A DNA stretch of 64,000 nucleotides from Bacteriovoracaceae bacterium UBA6200 (lineage in GTDB: Bacteria; Bdellovibrionota; Bacteriovoracia; Bacteriovoracales; Bacteriovoracaceae): contig DISW01000017.1 of NCBI GenBank assembly GCA_002422605.1, forward strand, positions 56,705-120,704, given 5' to 3'. Every line of letters starts with the position of its first letter. The stretch's first letter is position 1. Under the pieces are notes generated by a model. It made no database searches. It saw only the letters and a list, made by a program, of their open reading frames with translations, and had not been told where the DNA came from. A program made the translations under genes and the position numbers. Positions 17,934 to 26,298 of the stretch are shown here, in pieces.

Positions 17934-18004
17934 CTGGAAGGCACAATCGTGACAATTTTAAAATTTAAAGTTTTGCGTTGCAAAAATTTACTTACGGAGG
18001 ATCT

Positions 18005-18292
18005 ATGACAGTAAAACCACTTCAAGACCGAGTTCTTATCAAAAGACTTGAGGAAGAAACTAAAACAGTTGGTGGAATCATCATTCCAGACACTCACAAA
18101 GAAAAGCCAGCTCAAGGTGAAGTTGTTGCCGTAGGCAGCGGTTATCGTCTTCAAGACGGAACTGTTAAAGCACTTGATGTTAAAGCAGGTGATAAAGTTC
18201 TTTTCGGCAAATACTCTGGCACAGAAGTTAAAGTCGGCGGCGAGAATTACCTCATTATGAAAGAAGATGAGATCCTTGGAATTCTTCAATAA
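18005..18292 (+). CDS. groES: co-chaperonin GroES
   Basis: 95 residues from ATG 18005, behind a strong GGAGG at 17996-18000. It is the 10-kDa lid that caps GroEL. The sequence is canonical: KPLQDRVLIKRLEEE, the mobile loop VGGIIIPDTHKEKPAQGEVVAVG, and the C-terminal DKVLFGKYSGTEVKV and DEILGIL. A further upstream TTG-type start would add nine residues before the ribosome-binding site and is rejected. Operon with groEL, 29 bases apart. Confidence 0.98.
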   Translation: MTVKPLQDRVLIKRLEEETKTVGGIIIPDTHKEKPAQGEVVAVGSGYRLQDGTVKALDVKAGDKVLFGKYSGTEVKVGGENYLIMKEDEILGILQ

Positions 18293-18321
18293 TTGTTCAT
18301 TCATCCTAAAGGGAGAAATAT

Positions 18322-19977
18322 ATGTCAGCTAAAGAATTAAAATACTCTGAAAGTGCACGTAACTCTATTTTAGCGGGAGTCAATGCTCTTGCTAACGCTG
18401 TTAAAGTTACTCTTGGACCTAAAGGTCGTAACGTAGTAATCCAGAAAGCTTTTGGTGCTCCAGCAATCACTAAAGATGGTGTTTCTGTTGCTAAAGAAAT
18501 CGAACTTGAAAATGCGTTCGAAAATATGGGCGCTCAACTTGTAAAAGAAGTTGCTCAAAAAACAAATGAAGATGCTGGTGACGGTACAACGACTGCTACT
18601 GTTCTTGCTCAGGCTGTTTACCGTGAAGGTGTTAAGCTGGTAGCTGCTGGTCACAATCCAATGGATCTTAAGCGTGGTATCGATCTAGCTACTGCCAAAA
18701 TCATCGAAAAATTGAAAGCAATGTCTAAGAAAATTGATACGACTGAAGAGATCGCTTCTGTTGGATCAATCTCTGCTAACAATGACGCTGAAATTGGTAA
18801 GCTTATTTCTGAAGCCATGTCTAAAGTTGGTAAAGAAGGCGTAATCACAATTGAAGAATCTAAAACAGCTGAAACTTCACTTGATGTTGTTGAAGGTATG
18901 CAGTTTGACCGTGGTTATGTTTCTCCATACTTTGTAACCAATCCTGAAAGAATGGAAGCTACTTTCGAAAATCCTTATCTTTTAATCACAGACAAGAAGA
19001 TCTCTTCAATGAAAGAGCTTCTTCCTACACTTGAGAAAGTTGTTCAATCTGGAAAGCCGCTTGTTATCCTTTCTGAAGATGTTGAAGGTGAAGCCCTTAC
19101 AACTTTAGTTGTTAACAAACTTCGTGGAACTCTTAACGTTGCAGCTGTTAAAGCTCCTGGTTTCGGTGATCGTCGTAAAGAAATGCTTAAAGACATCGCG
19201 ACTCTTACTGGTGGTCAAGTGATCTCAGAAGAACTTGGCATGTCTCTAGAAACAGCAACTCTTCAGGATCTTGGTTCTTGTAAGAAAATTACAATCGACA
19301 AAGAAAACACTGTCATCGTTGACGGTGCCGGTAATAAGAAAGATGTTGATGCACGTGTTGCAGCTATCCGTTCTCAAATTGCTGAAACAACTTCTGACTA
19401 CGACAAAGAAAAACTTCAAGAGCGTCTGGCTAAACTAGCTGGCGGTGTTGCTGTTATCCGCGTTGGAGCTCCAACTGAATCTGAAATGAAAGAAAAGAAA
19501 GATCGTGTTGAAGATGCCCTAAATGCAACTCGTGCTGCTGTAGAAGAAGGTATCATCGTTGGTGGTGGTGCAGCTCTTCTTCACGCTGCTGTTGTTCTTG
19601 AAGGCCTCAAAGGTGCTAACGATGAAGAAACTGCAGGTATCAAAATCATCCGTCGTGCGATCGAAGAACCTCTTCGTCAGATCGTTTTCAATGCCGGTAT
19701 GGACGGTGCTGTAGTTGTAAACAAAATCGTTGAATCTAAAAACGCAGCTTTTGGTTACAATGCTCGCGAAGATAAATTCGAAGACCTTGTTAAGGCCGGT
19801 ATTATTGACCCAACTAAAGTAACTCGTTCTGCTCTTCAGAATGCAGCTTCTGTAGCTGGTTTGATGCTTACTACTGAAACTATGATCGCTGATCTTCCTA
19901 AGAAAGATGATCACTCTCACGGCGCTCCAGGCATGGGCGGCATGGGTGGAATGGGCGGCATGGGCGGAATGATGTAA
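18322..19977 (+). CDS. groEL: chaperonin GroEL
   Basis: 551 residues, full length. Visible marks are KVTLGPKGRNVVI and GDGTTTATVLA (ATP site), and the C-terminal GGM-repeat tail. It folds proteins in an ATP-driven double ring together with GroES. The codon use is visibly more biased than in the neighbours (GTT, GCT, CTT, CGT), as expected for a highly expressed gene. A rho-independent terminator follows. Confidence 0.99.
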   Translation: MSAKELKYSESARNSILAGVNALANAVKVTLGPKGRNVVIQKAFGAPAITKDGVSVAKEIELENAFENMGAQLVKEVAQKTNEDAGDGTTTATVLAQAVYREGVKLVAAGHNPMDLKRGIDLATAKIIEKLKAMSKKIDTTEEIASVGSISANNDAEIGKLISEAMSKVGKEGVITIEESKTAETSLDVVEGMQFDRGYVSPYFVTNPERMEATFENPYLLITDKKISSMKELLPTLEKVVQSGKPLVILSEDVEGEALTTLVVNKLRGTLNVAAVKAPGFGDRRKEMLKDIATLTGGQVISEELGMSLETATLQDLGSCKKITIDKENTVIVDGAGNKKDVDARVAAIRSQIAETTSDYDKEKLQERLAKLAGGVAVIRVGAPTESEMKEKKDRVEDALNATRAAVEEGIIVGGGAALLHAAVVLEGLKGANDEETAGIKIIRRAIEEPLRQIVFNAGMDGAVVVNKIVESKNAAFGYNAREDKFEDLVKAGIIDPTKVTRSALQNAASVAGLMLTTETMIADLPKKDDHSHGAPGMGGMGGMGGMGGMM

Positions 19978-20005
19978 TTTTTGCCTAACGCAAATGTTTG
20001 ACGAC

Positions 20006-20034
20006 AAAGGGCACCCTCAGTGGTGCCCTTTTTA
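20006..20034 (+). terminator. rho-independent terminator of groESL
   Basis: A perfect 10-base stem AAAGGGCACC / GGTGCCCTTT with loop CTCAGT, followed by T-rich sequence; 28 bases after the groEL stop. Confidence 0.92.
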
Positions 20035-20109
20035 TTTCTGATAGTTACCTTTTGTCCCTGACTGATTAACTCCTGATAGTAATTAAGACATTTTAGCCTC
20101 TCTCAGCCA

Positions 20110-20126
20110 TTGGCATCTTCCGTGCA
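20110..20126 (+). promoter_or_regulatory. candidate sigma-54 promoter, upstream copy
   Basis: TTGGCA, seven bases, then TGCA: the GG and GC doublets have the correct -24/-12 spacing of sigma-54 promoters. It lies 64 bases ahead of the gene at 20190, and a second candidate follows at 20146. Confidence 0.45.
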
Positions 20127-20145
20127 ATATAGAGGGAACGAAACG

Positions 20146-20162
20146 CTGGCAGGACGCTGGCA
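20146..20162 (+). promoter_or_regulatory. candidate sigma-54 promoter, downstream copy
   Basis: CTGGCAGGACGCTGGCA: the -24 part CTGGCA and the -12 GC are correctly spaced, with mismatches at the second -24 C and at one -12 T. The sequence also contains a direct repeat of GCTGGCAG, so it could instead be a regulator site. Confidence 0.4.
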
Positions 20163-20189
20163 GATCACTTTAGTGCCAGGGAGTCAGGC

Positions 20190-20498
20190 ATGAAAAAAGC
20201 TTTTATTGTGTTCTTAATGGTCTCTTCTTTTTCCGCAAAGTCGGTGGTGACTGTCGGTGCACAGGATTGCCCGAATCAGTTCGAAGGAAGAGTGAAGGAA
20301 ATTATTGAACCTGCGGGGGCCGAAGAATTTTTTTCTGCCAACAAAGTGGTTTTTGAAAACCTTCATACCATTAAAGGGCAACCCGGTGAGACAGTATTAG
20401 TGGATATCCTGCGGAATGGGCCTTTCAAAGTGGAATCCGATGGAGAGTATCGCGTTTTCGCTCGTGGAGGGAAATTATGCTGGATTGAGAAGATTTGA
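20190..20498 (+). CDS. small secreted protein, unknown function
   Basis: 102 residues with an N-terminal hydrophobic signal (MKKAFIVFLMVSSFSAKS). The mature part is beta-rich with two cysteines (AQDCPNQF and GKLCWIEKI) and a general likeness to small secreted Cys-pair domains. No family is assigned. First gene after the sigma-54-like elements and 29 bases ahead of the metzincin gene. Confidence 0.7.
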   Translation: MKKAFIVFLMVSSFSAKSVVTVGAQDCPNQFEGRVKEIIEPAGAEEFFSANKVVFENLHTIKGQPGETVLVDILRNGPFKVESDGEYRVFARGGKLCWIEKI

Positions 20499-20527
20499 AG
20501 TAACAACGTTTTTCAGGAAGAAAAATC

Positions 20528-21259
20528 ATGTGGATCAAATGGCTGATAATTTTTTCAATGGCAATGCCGGCCTGGGGATATCAATTTACCCAGGACTTCA
20601 ACAATGGATTCTATTGGGCATCCCTGCCTATCAATGTCGTTGTGGAAGCAAATGATTCGAAAATGAAGAACGTGTTAACTAAGCTAGCAGAGGAATCTAT
20701 TTCTGAGTGGGAAAGACATACTGGTCTGGCACTTTGGGACCTTACAGGTTCAGGATCAAGCAACATCATACGCTGGTCCACCAATTTCAGAGAAGAAACC
20801 AAGATGGATCCTATTTCGGTTTTAGCTGTGGCGATTCGCTACACCAACGGTCCTTATTTTGCCCGTACTGAAATCATCGTTAATGGCGAGCACCCTTTAA
20901 ATAGTTACCAGGAAAATTTAAGAACGACTTTGATCCATGAATTGGGTCACACTATGGGACTGGATCATTCTGAAAATTATTATGCCATTATGGCCCCCAC
21001 TTTACAGGATCCCTATACCGGAATCCATCAAGACGATGTCATGGGAATGGCCGAGGTAACTGCTCAAACAGAAGAGCGACAATTAACGCGTTATATTTCA
21101 CCTCTGGCCTATAAGCAGACGACTGAGGCTCAGGCCTTAAGTTGTGGGACGATTGGGCCCGCGTCTTCCATGGGTGGAAATGCCTTTCTCTCAATGGGAC
21201 TTGGAATCCTGATTGGTTTTATCAGGAAGATAGTAGGGTGGTTTAAGTCTCGTTTCTAA
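20528..21259 (+). CDS. matrixin-like (metzincin) zinc protease, exported
   Basis: 243 residues with a signal peptide (cleavage near AWG-Y, residue 17). The zinc motif HELGHTMGLDHSEN places His137, Glu138, His141 and His147, and the Met-turn is YAIMAPT (Met155), as in M10 matrixins and related metzincins. A hydrophobic stretch near the C-terminus (MGLGILIGFI) followed by basic residues looks like a GlyGly-CTERM or membrane-anchor tail. It should cleave proteins outside the cytoplasm. It is probably expressed with the small secreted gene upstream and the unknown pair downstream. Confidence 0.87.
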   Translation: MWIKWLIIFSMAMPAWGYQFTQDFNNGFYWASLPINVVVEANDSKMKNVLTKLAEESISEWERHTGLALWDLTGSGSSNIIRWSTNFREETKMDPISVLAVAIRYTNGPYFARTEIIVNGEHPLNSYQENLRTTLIHELGHTMGLDHSENYYAIMAPTLQDPYTGIHQDDVMGMAEVTAQTEERQLTRYISPLAYKQTTEAQALSCGTIGPASSMGGNAFLSMGLGILIGFIRKIVGWFKSRF

Positions 21260-21276
21260 TTTCCGACAAGGAGATT

Positions 21277-21744
21277 ATGAAACCATCTGAAACTACATCT
21301 TTTATTTTCTATCTCACTCTAAGTGAAAGTTTGCCAACTACGTTTTATACGTTTAATAAGCATTTCAAAGATTTGGGATTTATGTTGGTGCCAATCCGGA
21401 TCGACCAATTGCAATCCATACTTTCCGCAAGTGAACAAACTCAGATTGTCGTTATTTCTTCTGTCACTGATAGCAAAGAGATGAAACAGTATAATGAAAA
21501 AGTTCGCTCTCTTCTTAAGTACGTTTTAAAATCTAAGCGCTTAACCTTTATGCTATTATCCAGCTTTTCCCGTTTGAGTGATTCAAAAATTTATTTCAAA
21601 CAAAAAAATTATTATTTTATGAAGTATCCAATTGATGCCGGTCTTTTTTCTAAGAAGATTACGCGCTATTATGAATTAAAATCCGAACAAAACGTATTAC
21701 GTTGGCCAGGTGGCAGACGGGCCGGAGTTGGTGCTATATCATGA
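21277..21744 (+). CDS. uncharacterised alpha/beta protein, possibly a degenerate receiver
   Basis: 155 residues, no signal peptide. The strand-helix alternation (FMLVPIRI, TQIVVISSVTD, LTFMLLSSF, YYFMKYPID) resembles a CheY-like fold without the usual phosphorylated Asp pattern. No family is recognised. AAGGAG precedes the start, and its stop overlaps the next start (ATGA), so the two are translationally coupled. Confidence 0.65.
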   Translation: MKPSETTSFIFYLTLSESLPTTFYTFNKHFKDLGFMLVPIRIDQLQSILSASEQTQIVVISSVTDSKEMKQYNEKVRSLLKYVLKSKRLTFMLLSSFSRLSDSKIYFKQKNYYFMKYPIDAGLFSKKITRYYELKSEQNVLRWPGGRRAGVGAIS

Positions 21745-22223
21745 AAAGTAAGAATGATGAGGTCACTCAAAGAGTGCTCCTGCTCTTAAAGCTAGATGCA
21801 AATAATCTTTTTAATAGAATAAAAGATAGAAAAAATGAATATCTGGAAATATTTGCATTAAGAAGAACACGTGAACATTTTCCTCGAATTTTTACTAATC
21901 GCTACGAGGGTACAACCATCATGGATCTCTCTCATTGTAGTACGGAACTGATAACGACTCTTGATCAGTATTATATTTTAGTAGAGGAGACCAGTTGGTA
22001 TCTTTATCAAACAGAAGATATGCCCAATACCGTTGAAGACTATATCAATCGTAAGATTGCACGTATGGGGAAAATTCTCGCTTCGTTAAATCTTTATTTG
22101 GATGCTGAGCTTGGAATCCATACCGACCTTCCCGTCATGGAAGTTCAAACGGCTTATATCGATCAGCCTGAATTAGCAGACTTTTCAGATGAGCCTAATG
22201 ATGATACACCCCAAGAAGTATGA
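21741..22223 (+). CDS. uncharacterised helical protein
   Basis: 160 residues from ATG 21741, which overlaps the previous stop; a further upstream in-frame start is possible but would overlap more of the previous gene. Helical and acidic, with a negatively charged C-terminus (DFSDEPNDDTPQE). No domain recognised. Its stop overlaps the start of the following exported methyltransferase. The tight coupling in the middle of the protease operon suggests a joint function. Confidence 0.65.
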   Translation: MKSKNDEVTQRVLLLLKLDANNLFNRIKDRKNEYLEIFALRRTREHFPRIFTNRYEGTTIMDLSHCSTELITTLDQYYILVEETSWYLYQTEDMPNTVEDYINRKIARMGKILASLNLYLDAELGIHTDLPVMEVQTAYIDQPELADFSDEPNDDTPQEV

Positions 22224-22888
22224 AGATCATCCTCGTCGTATTATTTCTTATTTCTCAATCTGCTCTGGCCGCCCGAGATCCCATTTCTGGCAATCGCTTT
22301 CAACATCTGACTGGTGTTAAAACCTCTCAAGATTCGAAAACTCAATGGGACGAAAAATACTCAAGACCTACTTTCATTTATGGTAAATCGCCGGCACAGT
22401 TTCTTGCCGAAAACTATCAGTACATTCCTTTCGAGGGTTCTGTTCTTGACATGGGAATGGGAGAAGGGCGCAATGCGGTTTTTTTGGCCCAAAAAGGCTA
22501 TAAAGTAACTGGGGTAGATATTAGTTCAGTCGCAGTTAAAAAATCATATCTTCTGGCCCAGGAATTTGGAGTCAAAATCAAAGGTGTTGTAGCATCTTTG
22601 AGCGATTATAAAATAGCTCCTTCCTCGTTTGATGCCATCATTTGCTTTTATTACGTTGATCGTGACCTGGTGGAGAAGATTAAAACCTGGCTTAAACCTG
22701 GTGGTATTCTGATTTATGAAGCACACACCACCCGCGAGAAACAAAAGAATAAAAAAGTTTCGGATGAAGAGACCTATCTCAATGAGCAAGAACTCCTCAA
22801 GCTTTTTCCAGCGATGAGAGTGCTCAAGTACGAAGAGCCCCTTCACGAAAAAGAATTTCGCTCAAGTATTATCCTCAGAAAAGAATAA
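22220..22888 (+). CDS. class I SAM methyltransferase with an N-terminal signal peptide
   Basis: 222 residues. The SAM-binding motif VLDMGMGEGRNAVFLAQKG is followed by VTGVDIS, DAIICFYYVD and LKPGGILIYEAHT, all typical of TehB-like small-molecule methyltransferases. The surprise is the first 18 residues, MKIILVVLFLISQSALA, which read as a cleavable signal peptide. SAM is cytoplasmic, so export would be odd. Either the N-terminus is a membrane anchor or the enzyme is delivered outside the cell. There is no ATG between the signal and the catalytic part that would give a complete domain. Confidence 0.83.
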   Translation: MKIILVVLFLISQSALAARDPISGNRFQHLTGVKTSQDSKTQWDEKYSRPTFIYGKSPAQFLAENYQYIPFEGSVLDMGMGEGRNAVFLAQKGYKVTGVDISSVAVKKSYLLAQEFGVKIKGVVASLSDYKIAPSSFDAIICFYYVDRDLVEKIKTWLKPGGILIYEAHTTREKQKNKKVSDEETYLNEQELLKLFPAMRVLKYEEPLHEKEFRSSIILRKE

Positions 22889-22929
22889 TTCCTTCTCGAA
22901 AATAATCAGGGCCATGGCATAATCCTATT

Positions 22930-23625
22930 ATGGCCAAGTTGTTAATTATTTTCATGATTCTTCATGTTGCTCAAGTTTTGGGGCAGACTCAGGAATCCGT
23001 TACGGATGAGCGCGGTAACCATTTCACCGGAAGAATTTCTCGGTTAAATAGTAAGGCCCGCTTGGCAAGGATTCGGACTGATTTTGATAACATCAAGTTT
23101 TTAAATCGAAAAGACCGCGTAGAGTTTTGGAATGAGACTTATCCCGACATGAGATGCGTGGGGTTAATCGAAGGAAGAACCAACGATTATTTCTTGTTGA
23201 AGATTTCTCAATACGACACATGTATTACTAAAGTTCATTTTACAACCGGCTCATTTTTACATTTTGAGAGTGAGGATCTGGCCCAGAATGTGAAGATTGC
23301 CAAGGAACTGGTGGAAATCTTGTTGAAGAAAAGATTGGCCATGCAGGCAAAAAAAGAACGCCATCAAATAGAATTATCCAGTCATGTGGAGAAAGTTGAT
23401 GTTGTAAATAAGCGCTATGAAATACTTCGACAAAAACTCGAGATTGAATGGCAAAAAGAACTGTCACTTTTAGAAGAAGATAAGGCCCGCTCTTTCACTG
23501 AGTTCAAGAACTCAGAAGCTCGACTGAACGAGATTGATACCAAGCTTGAGGCTTACCGGGTTGAAGACCACAATCTTAAGCTCGACCGCTGGTCCCTTGA
23601 TCCTGCCCTCTACATTAGGAAATAA
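22930..23625 (+). CDS. exported coiled-coil protein, unknown function
   Basis: 231 residues with a signal peptide ending VLGQ. An early beta-type domain (residues about 25-110, with two cysteines) is followed by a long charged coiled coil (about 120-205). No family is recognised. It follows the methyltransferase by 41 bases and precedes the ABC importer genes. Confidence 0.72.
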   Translation: MAKLLIIFMILHVAQVLGQTQESVTDERGNHFTGRISRLNSKARLARIRTDFDNIKFLNRKDRVEFWNETYPDMRCVGLIEGRTNDYFLLKISQYDTCITKVHFTTGSFLHFESEDLAQNVKIAKELVEILLKKRLAMQAKKERHQIELSSHVEKVDVVNKRYEILRQKLEIEWQKELSLLEEDKARSFTEFKNSEARLNEIDTKLEAYRVEDHNLKLDRWSLDPALYIRK

Positions 23626-23645
23626 GTAATTTAAGGAGTTCTCTT

Positions 23646-25256
23646 ATGACGGTTAAACTGTCCAGATTAATCATGTTGCTATTTATTATTTCCCTGGCAG
23701 CTTGTAATGCTAAAAATAGAAAATCCAGCACCACCATTTATTATAATATCGGAGGAGAGCCCACAACTCTGAGCCCTCTGTCCGGAACCGATGGTTATAC
23801 CACGTCAGTGCATAGCTATGTCTTTGAAGGTTTACTGGACAGAGACCTGGACACTTATGAATGGAAACCCGCCCTCGCAACGGAATGGAAAATTTCAGAA
23901 GATAAAAAAGTTTTTGATTTCAAGATCCGCGAAGGAGTTAAATGGCATGATGGCACTCCTCTGACGGCCGAGGATGTGAAGTATTCCTACGATGTTATCT
24001 TTTCGGATGATTTCAAGGCCGTTCAGGTCAGACCTTATTATGAATCTATTAAATCCGTGGAAGTGATTGATAAGGACACAGTTCGCTTCACAGTGAAAGA
24101 TGACTATTTCAGAAACTTCGATGTGTGTGCCACCTTACAGATTATACCGAAGCATTTTTATACTAATCCGGAAAATAAAAAATCCTTCAACCGGGTCATC
24201 ACCGGTACAGGACCGTACAAACTGGTTAAGTATGACAGGGGCCAGAAAATCACTTTAGAGCAGAATCCTGAGTGGTGGGGACGTAATGTAGAGACTGAGA
24301 AAGATACCAACGTCATTCCGAAAATTGTCCTGAGAATGGTATCTGAAGAGAATGTATCTCTGGAACTTTTGAAGAAAGGCGATATCGACTTCCTGGGAAT
24401 GAGACCAGACGGCTTTGTTAAAAAGACTGTTGGGGATATCTGGGAAGAAAAGATTGTAAAAGTTAAAACCGAAAACAAAACTCCCAAGGGCTATAACTTT
24501 ATCGGATGGAATTTAAAACATCCTATCCTTAAAGACCGCGAAGTGAGAAAAGCTTTGGCGATGCTATTTAATCGCCCGCTGATGCTCGATAAATTCGAAT
24601 ACAATCTCTCTGAATATGCTACCGGCCCAATCTATGTTCAGTCAGAATATGCTGACCAATCATTAAAACCATTAGAGTACGATCCGGGAGAAGCCCTGAA
24701 AATTCTCAACCAGGCGGGCTGGAAGGACACCGATAAAGACGGCCTTCTAGATAAAGTTATCAATGGCAAAAAAACGAAGCTTTCAGTTACGATCATGGAG
24801 CCTACTCAGGAAGCCATGAAGTATCTGACTATCTTTAAGGAAGACGCCAGTAAAGCAGGAGTTGAAATCAATATTAAAAATATTGAGTGGAACTCTTTTG
24901 TTAAACTCCTGGAAGAAAGAAACTTTGAAGCTGTAAGGCTTGCCTGGGGTGGAGGAAGCGTTGATATTGATTTAAAACAAATCTGGCATTCAAGTTCCAT
25001 TGAAGGGGGCGGTTCAAACTTTATCAGCTACTCCAATCCTGAAGTCGATAAACTGATCGATGCTTCAAGAAAGCTTTATAGCATGGAAGAAAGAAAGCCC
25101 TTACTCCAAAAGGCCCACGCTCTTATCGCTGACGATTACCCTTATGTTTTCTGGTTCAACAGCAAATTCACTCTTTATGGCCACTCTAAGCGAGTCGATA
25201 AACCTAAAGACACTTTTAAATACGGCCTGGGCCAACAATATTGGAAGTTAAAATAA
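23646..25256 (+). CDS. peptide ABC transporter substrate-binding lipoprotein
   Basis: 536 residues of the SBP_bac_5 (OppA/DppA) family: lipobox SLAAC with Cys20, then GGEPTTLSPL, the family hallmark VKWHDGTPLTAEDVKYSYD, and a C-terminal ALIADDYPYVFWF segment. It binds oligopeptides or related solutes in the periplasm and delivers them to the two permeases that follow. AAGGAG lies in front of ATG 23646. The gene is one base from the next. Confidence 0.93.
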   Translation: MTVKLSRLIMLLFIISLAACNAKNRKSSTTIYYNIGGEPTTLSPLSGTDGYTTSVHSYVFEGLLDRDLDTYEWKPALATEWKISEDKKVFDFKIREGVKWHDGTPLTAEDVKYSYDVIFSDDFKAVQVRPYYESIKSVEVIDKDTVRFTVKDDYFRNFDVCATLQIIPKHFYTNPENKKSFNRVITGTGPYKLVKYDRGQKITLEQNPEWWGRNVETEKDTNVIPKIVLRMVSEENVSLELLKKGDIDFLGMRPDGFVKKTVGDIWEEKIVKVKTENKTPKGYNFIGWNLKHPILKDREVRKALAMLFNRPLMLDKFEYNLSEYATGPIYVQSEYADQSLKPLEYDPGEALKILNQAGWKDTDKDGLLDKVINGKKTKLSVTIMEPTQEAMKYLTIFKEDASKAGVEINIKNIEWNSFVKLLEERNFEAVRLAWGGGSVDIDLKQIWHSSSIEGGGSNFISYSNPEVDKLIDASRKLYSMEERKPLLQKAHALIADDYPYVFWFNSKFTLYGHSKRVDKPKDTFKYGLGQQYWKLK

Positions 25257-25257
25257 T

Positions 25258-26298
25258 ATGTTGAAATATTTTTTACGACGAATGGCCATTCTGATTCCGA
25301 CCCTTCTTGGGGTTACAGTCGTGGTCTTTATTATTATCAATATGGCCCCGGGCGGCCCCATTGAGCAGAAACTTCAACAGATGCGGTTTGGCGGAGGATT
25401 TGCTTCTGAGTCACAGGGTGGGGGTGGAAGCCATACCAGTAATACCCATGGTGTTTCAGAAGAGGTGATGGAGGCGCTTAAGAAGCAGTACGGTTTCGAC
25501 AAACCTCTTCATATGCGCTATCTCTTATGGCTTAAAAATATCGCGACTTTAAACTTTGGAGAAAGTTTTACTTACGAAGAACCTGTCATTGATGTGATCA
25601 TCAGTAAATTTCCCGTGTCCTTGCAGTTCGGTATTATTTCTTTAATTCTGAGTTATCTCATTTCCATCCCACTTGGAATTCTGAAAGCGATCAGGCATGG
25701 AAGTGTCTTTGATCTCTCATCTAGTTTTTTGCTCTTTGTTTTCTATTCCATTCCTTCATTTATGCTGGCGATTCTCCTGATTGTCTTTTTATCCGGAGGG
25801 AGTTTCCTTGAGATCTTTCCAGTCGGTGGGATTCATTCAGAAATTTATGATGAACTGACAATCTGGGAAAAGTTTCTTGATCGGGTTCATCATTTCACCT
25901 TGCCTTTAATCTGCTACACCATCGGGTCATTTACGAGTTTAACTATCCTCATGAAAAACTCATTAATGGAAGAGATTAAAAAGGACTATATCCGTACTGC
26001 TCGGGCCAAGGGGCTTGATGAGAAAGTTGTGTACATGAAACATGCTTTAAGAAATGCTCTCATTCCGATTGTCACTGGATTAGGTGGATTTCTTACCGTC
26101 TTTTTTGCTGGATCACTTCTTTTGGAAACAATCTTCCAGCTCGATGGTATTGGTCTTTTAAGTTACAAAAGCATTCTCTCCCGTGATTATAACGTCATCA
26201 TGGGACTCGTTTTTATTCAAAGCGCCCTTTTCTTAATCGGTAACGTCCTCTCAGATTTTGCCTACGTATTGGTTGACCCAAGGATTGATTTCACATGA
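25258..26298 (+). CDS. peptide ABC transporter permease, OppB-like
   Basis: 346 residues, about six transmembrane helices. The first helix and an extended periplasmic loop (residues 35-75, glycine-rich, SQGGGGS) are followed by the permease domain with the EAA-type motif DYIRTARAKGLDEKVVYMKHALRNALIPIV (about residues 241-270), which contacts the ATPase. It overlaps the next permease gene by 4 bases. The Gly/Ser/His-rich insert is longer than usual for OppB. Confidence 0.93.
   Translation: MLKYFLRRMAILIPTLLGVTVVVFIIINMAPGGPIEQKLQQMRFGGGFASESQGGGGSHTSNTHGVSEEVMEALKKQYGFDKPLHMRYLLWLKNIATLNFGESFTYEEPVIDVIISKFPVSLQFGIISLILSYLISIPLGILKAIRHGSVFDLSSSFLLFVFYSIPSFMLAILLIVFLSGGSFLEIFPVGGIHSEIYDELTIWEKFLDRVHHFTLPLICYTIGSFTSLTILMKNSLMEEIKKDYIRTARAKGLDEKVVYMKHALRNALIPIVTGLGGFLTVFFAGSLLLETIFQLDGIGLLSYKSILSRDYNVIMGLVFIQSALFLIGNVLSDFAYVLVDPRIDFT

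Noticed and set aside
17731..18004. CIRCE operator for HrcA
   Set aside because: No TTAGCACTC-N9-GAGTGCTAA or close variant is present.
18370..20007. Long open frames antisense to groEL
   Set aside because: They mirror the strong codon bias of groEL, have no ribosome-binding sites and no protein-like sequence.
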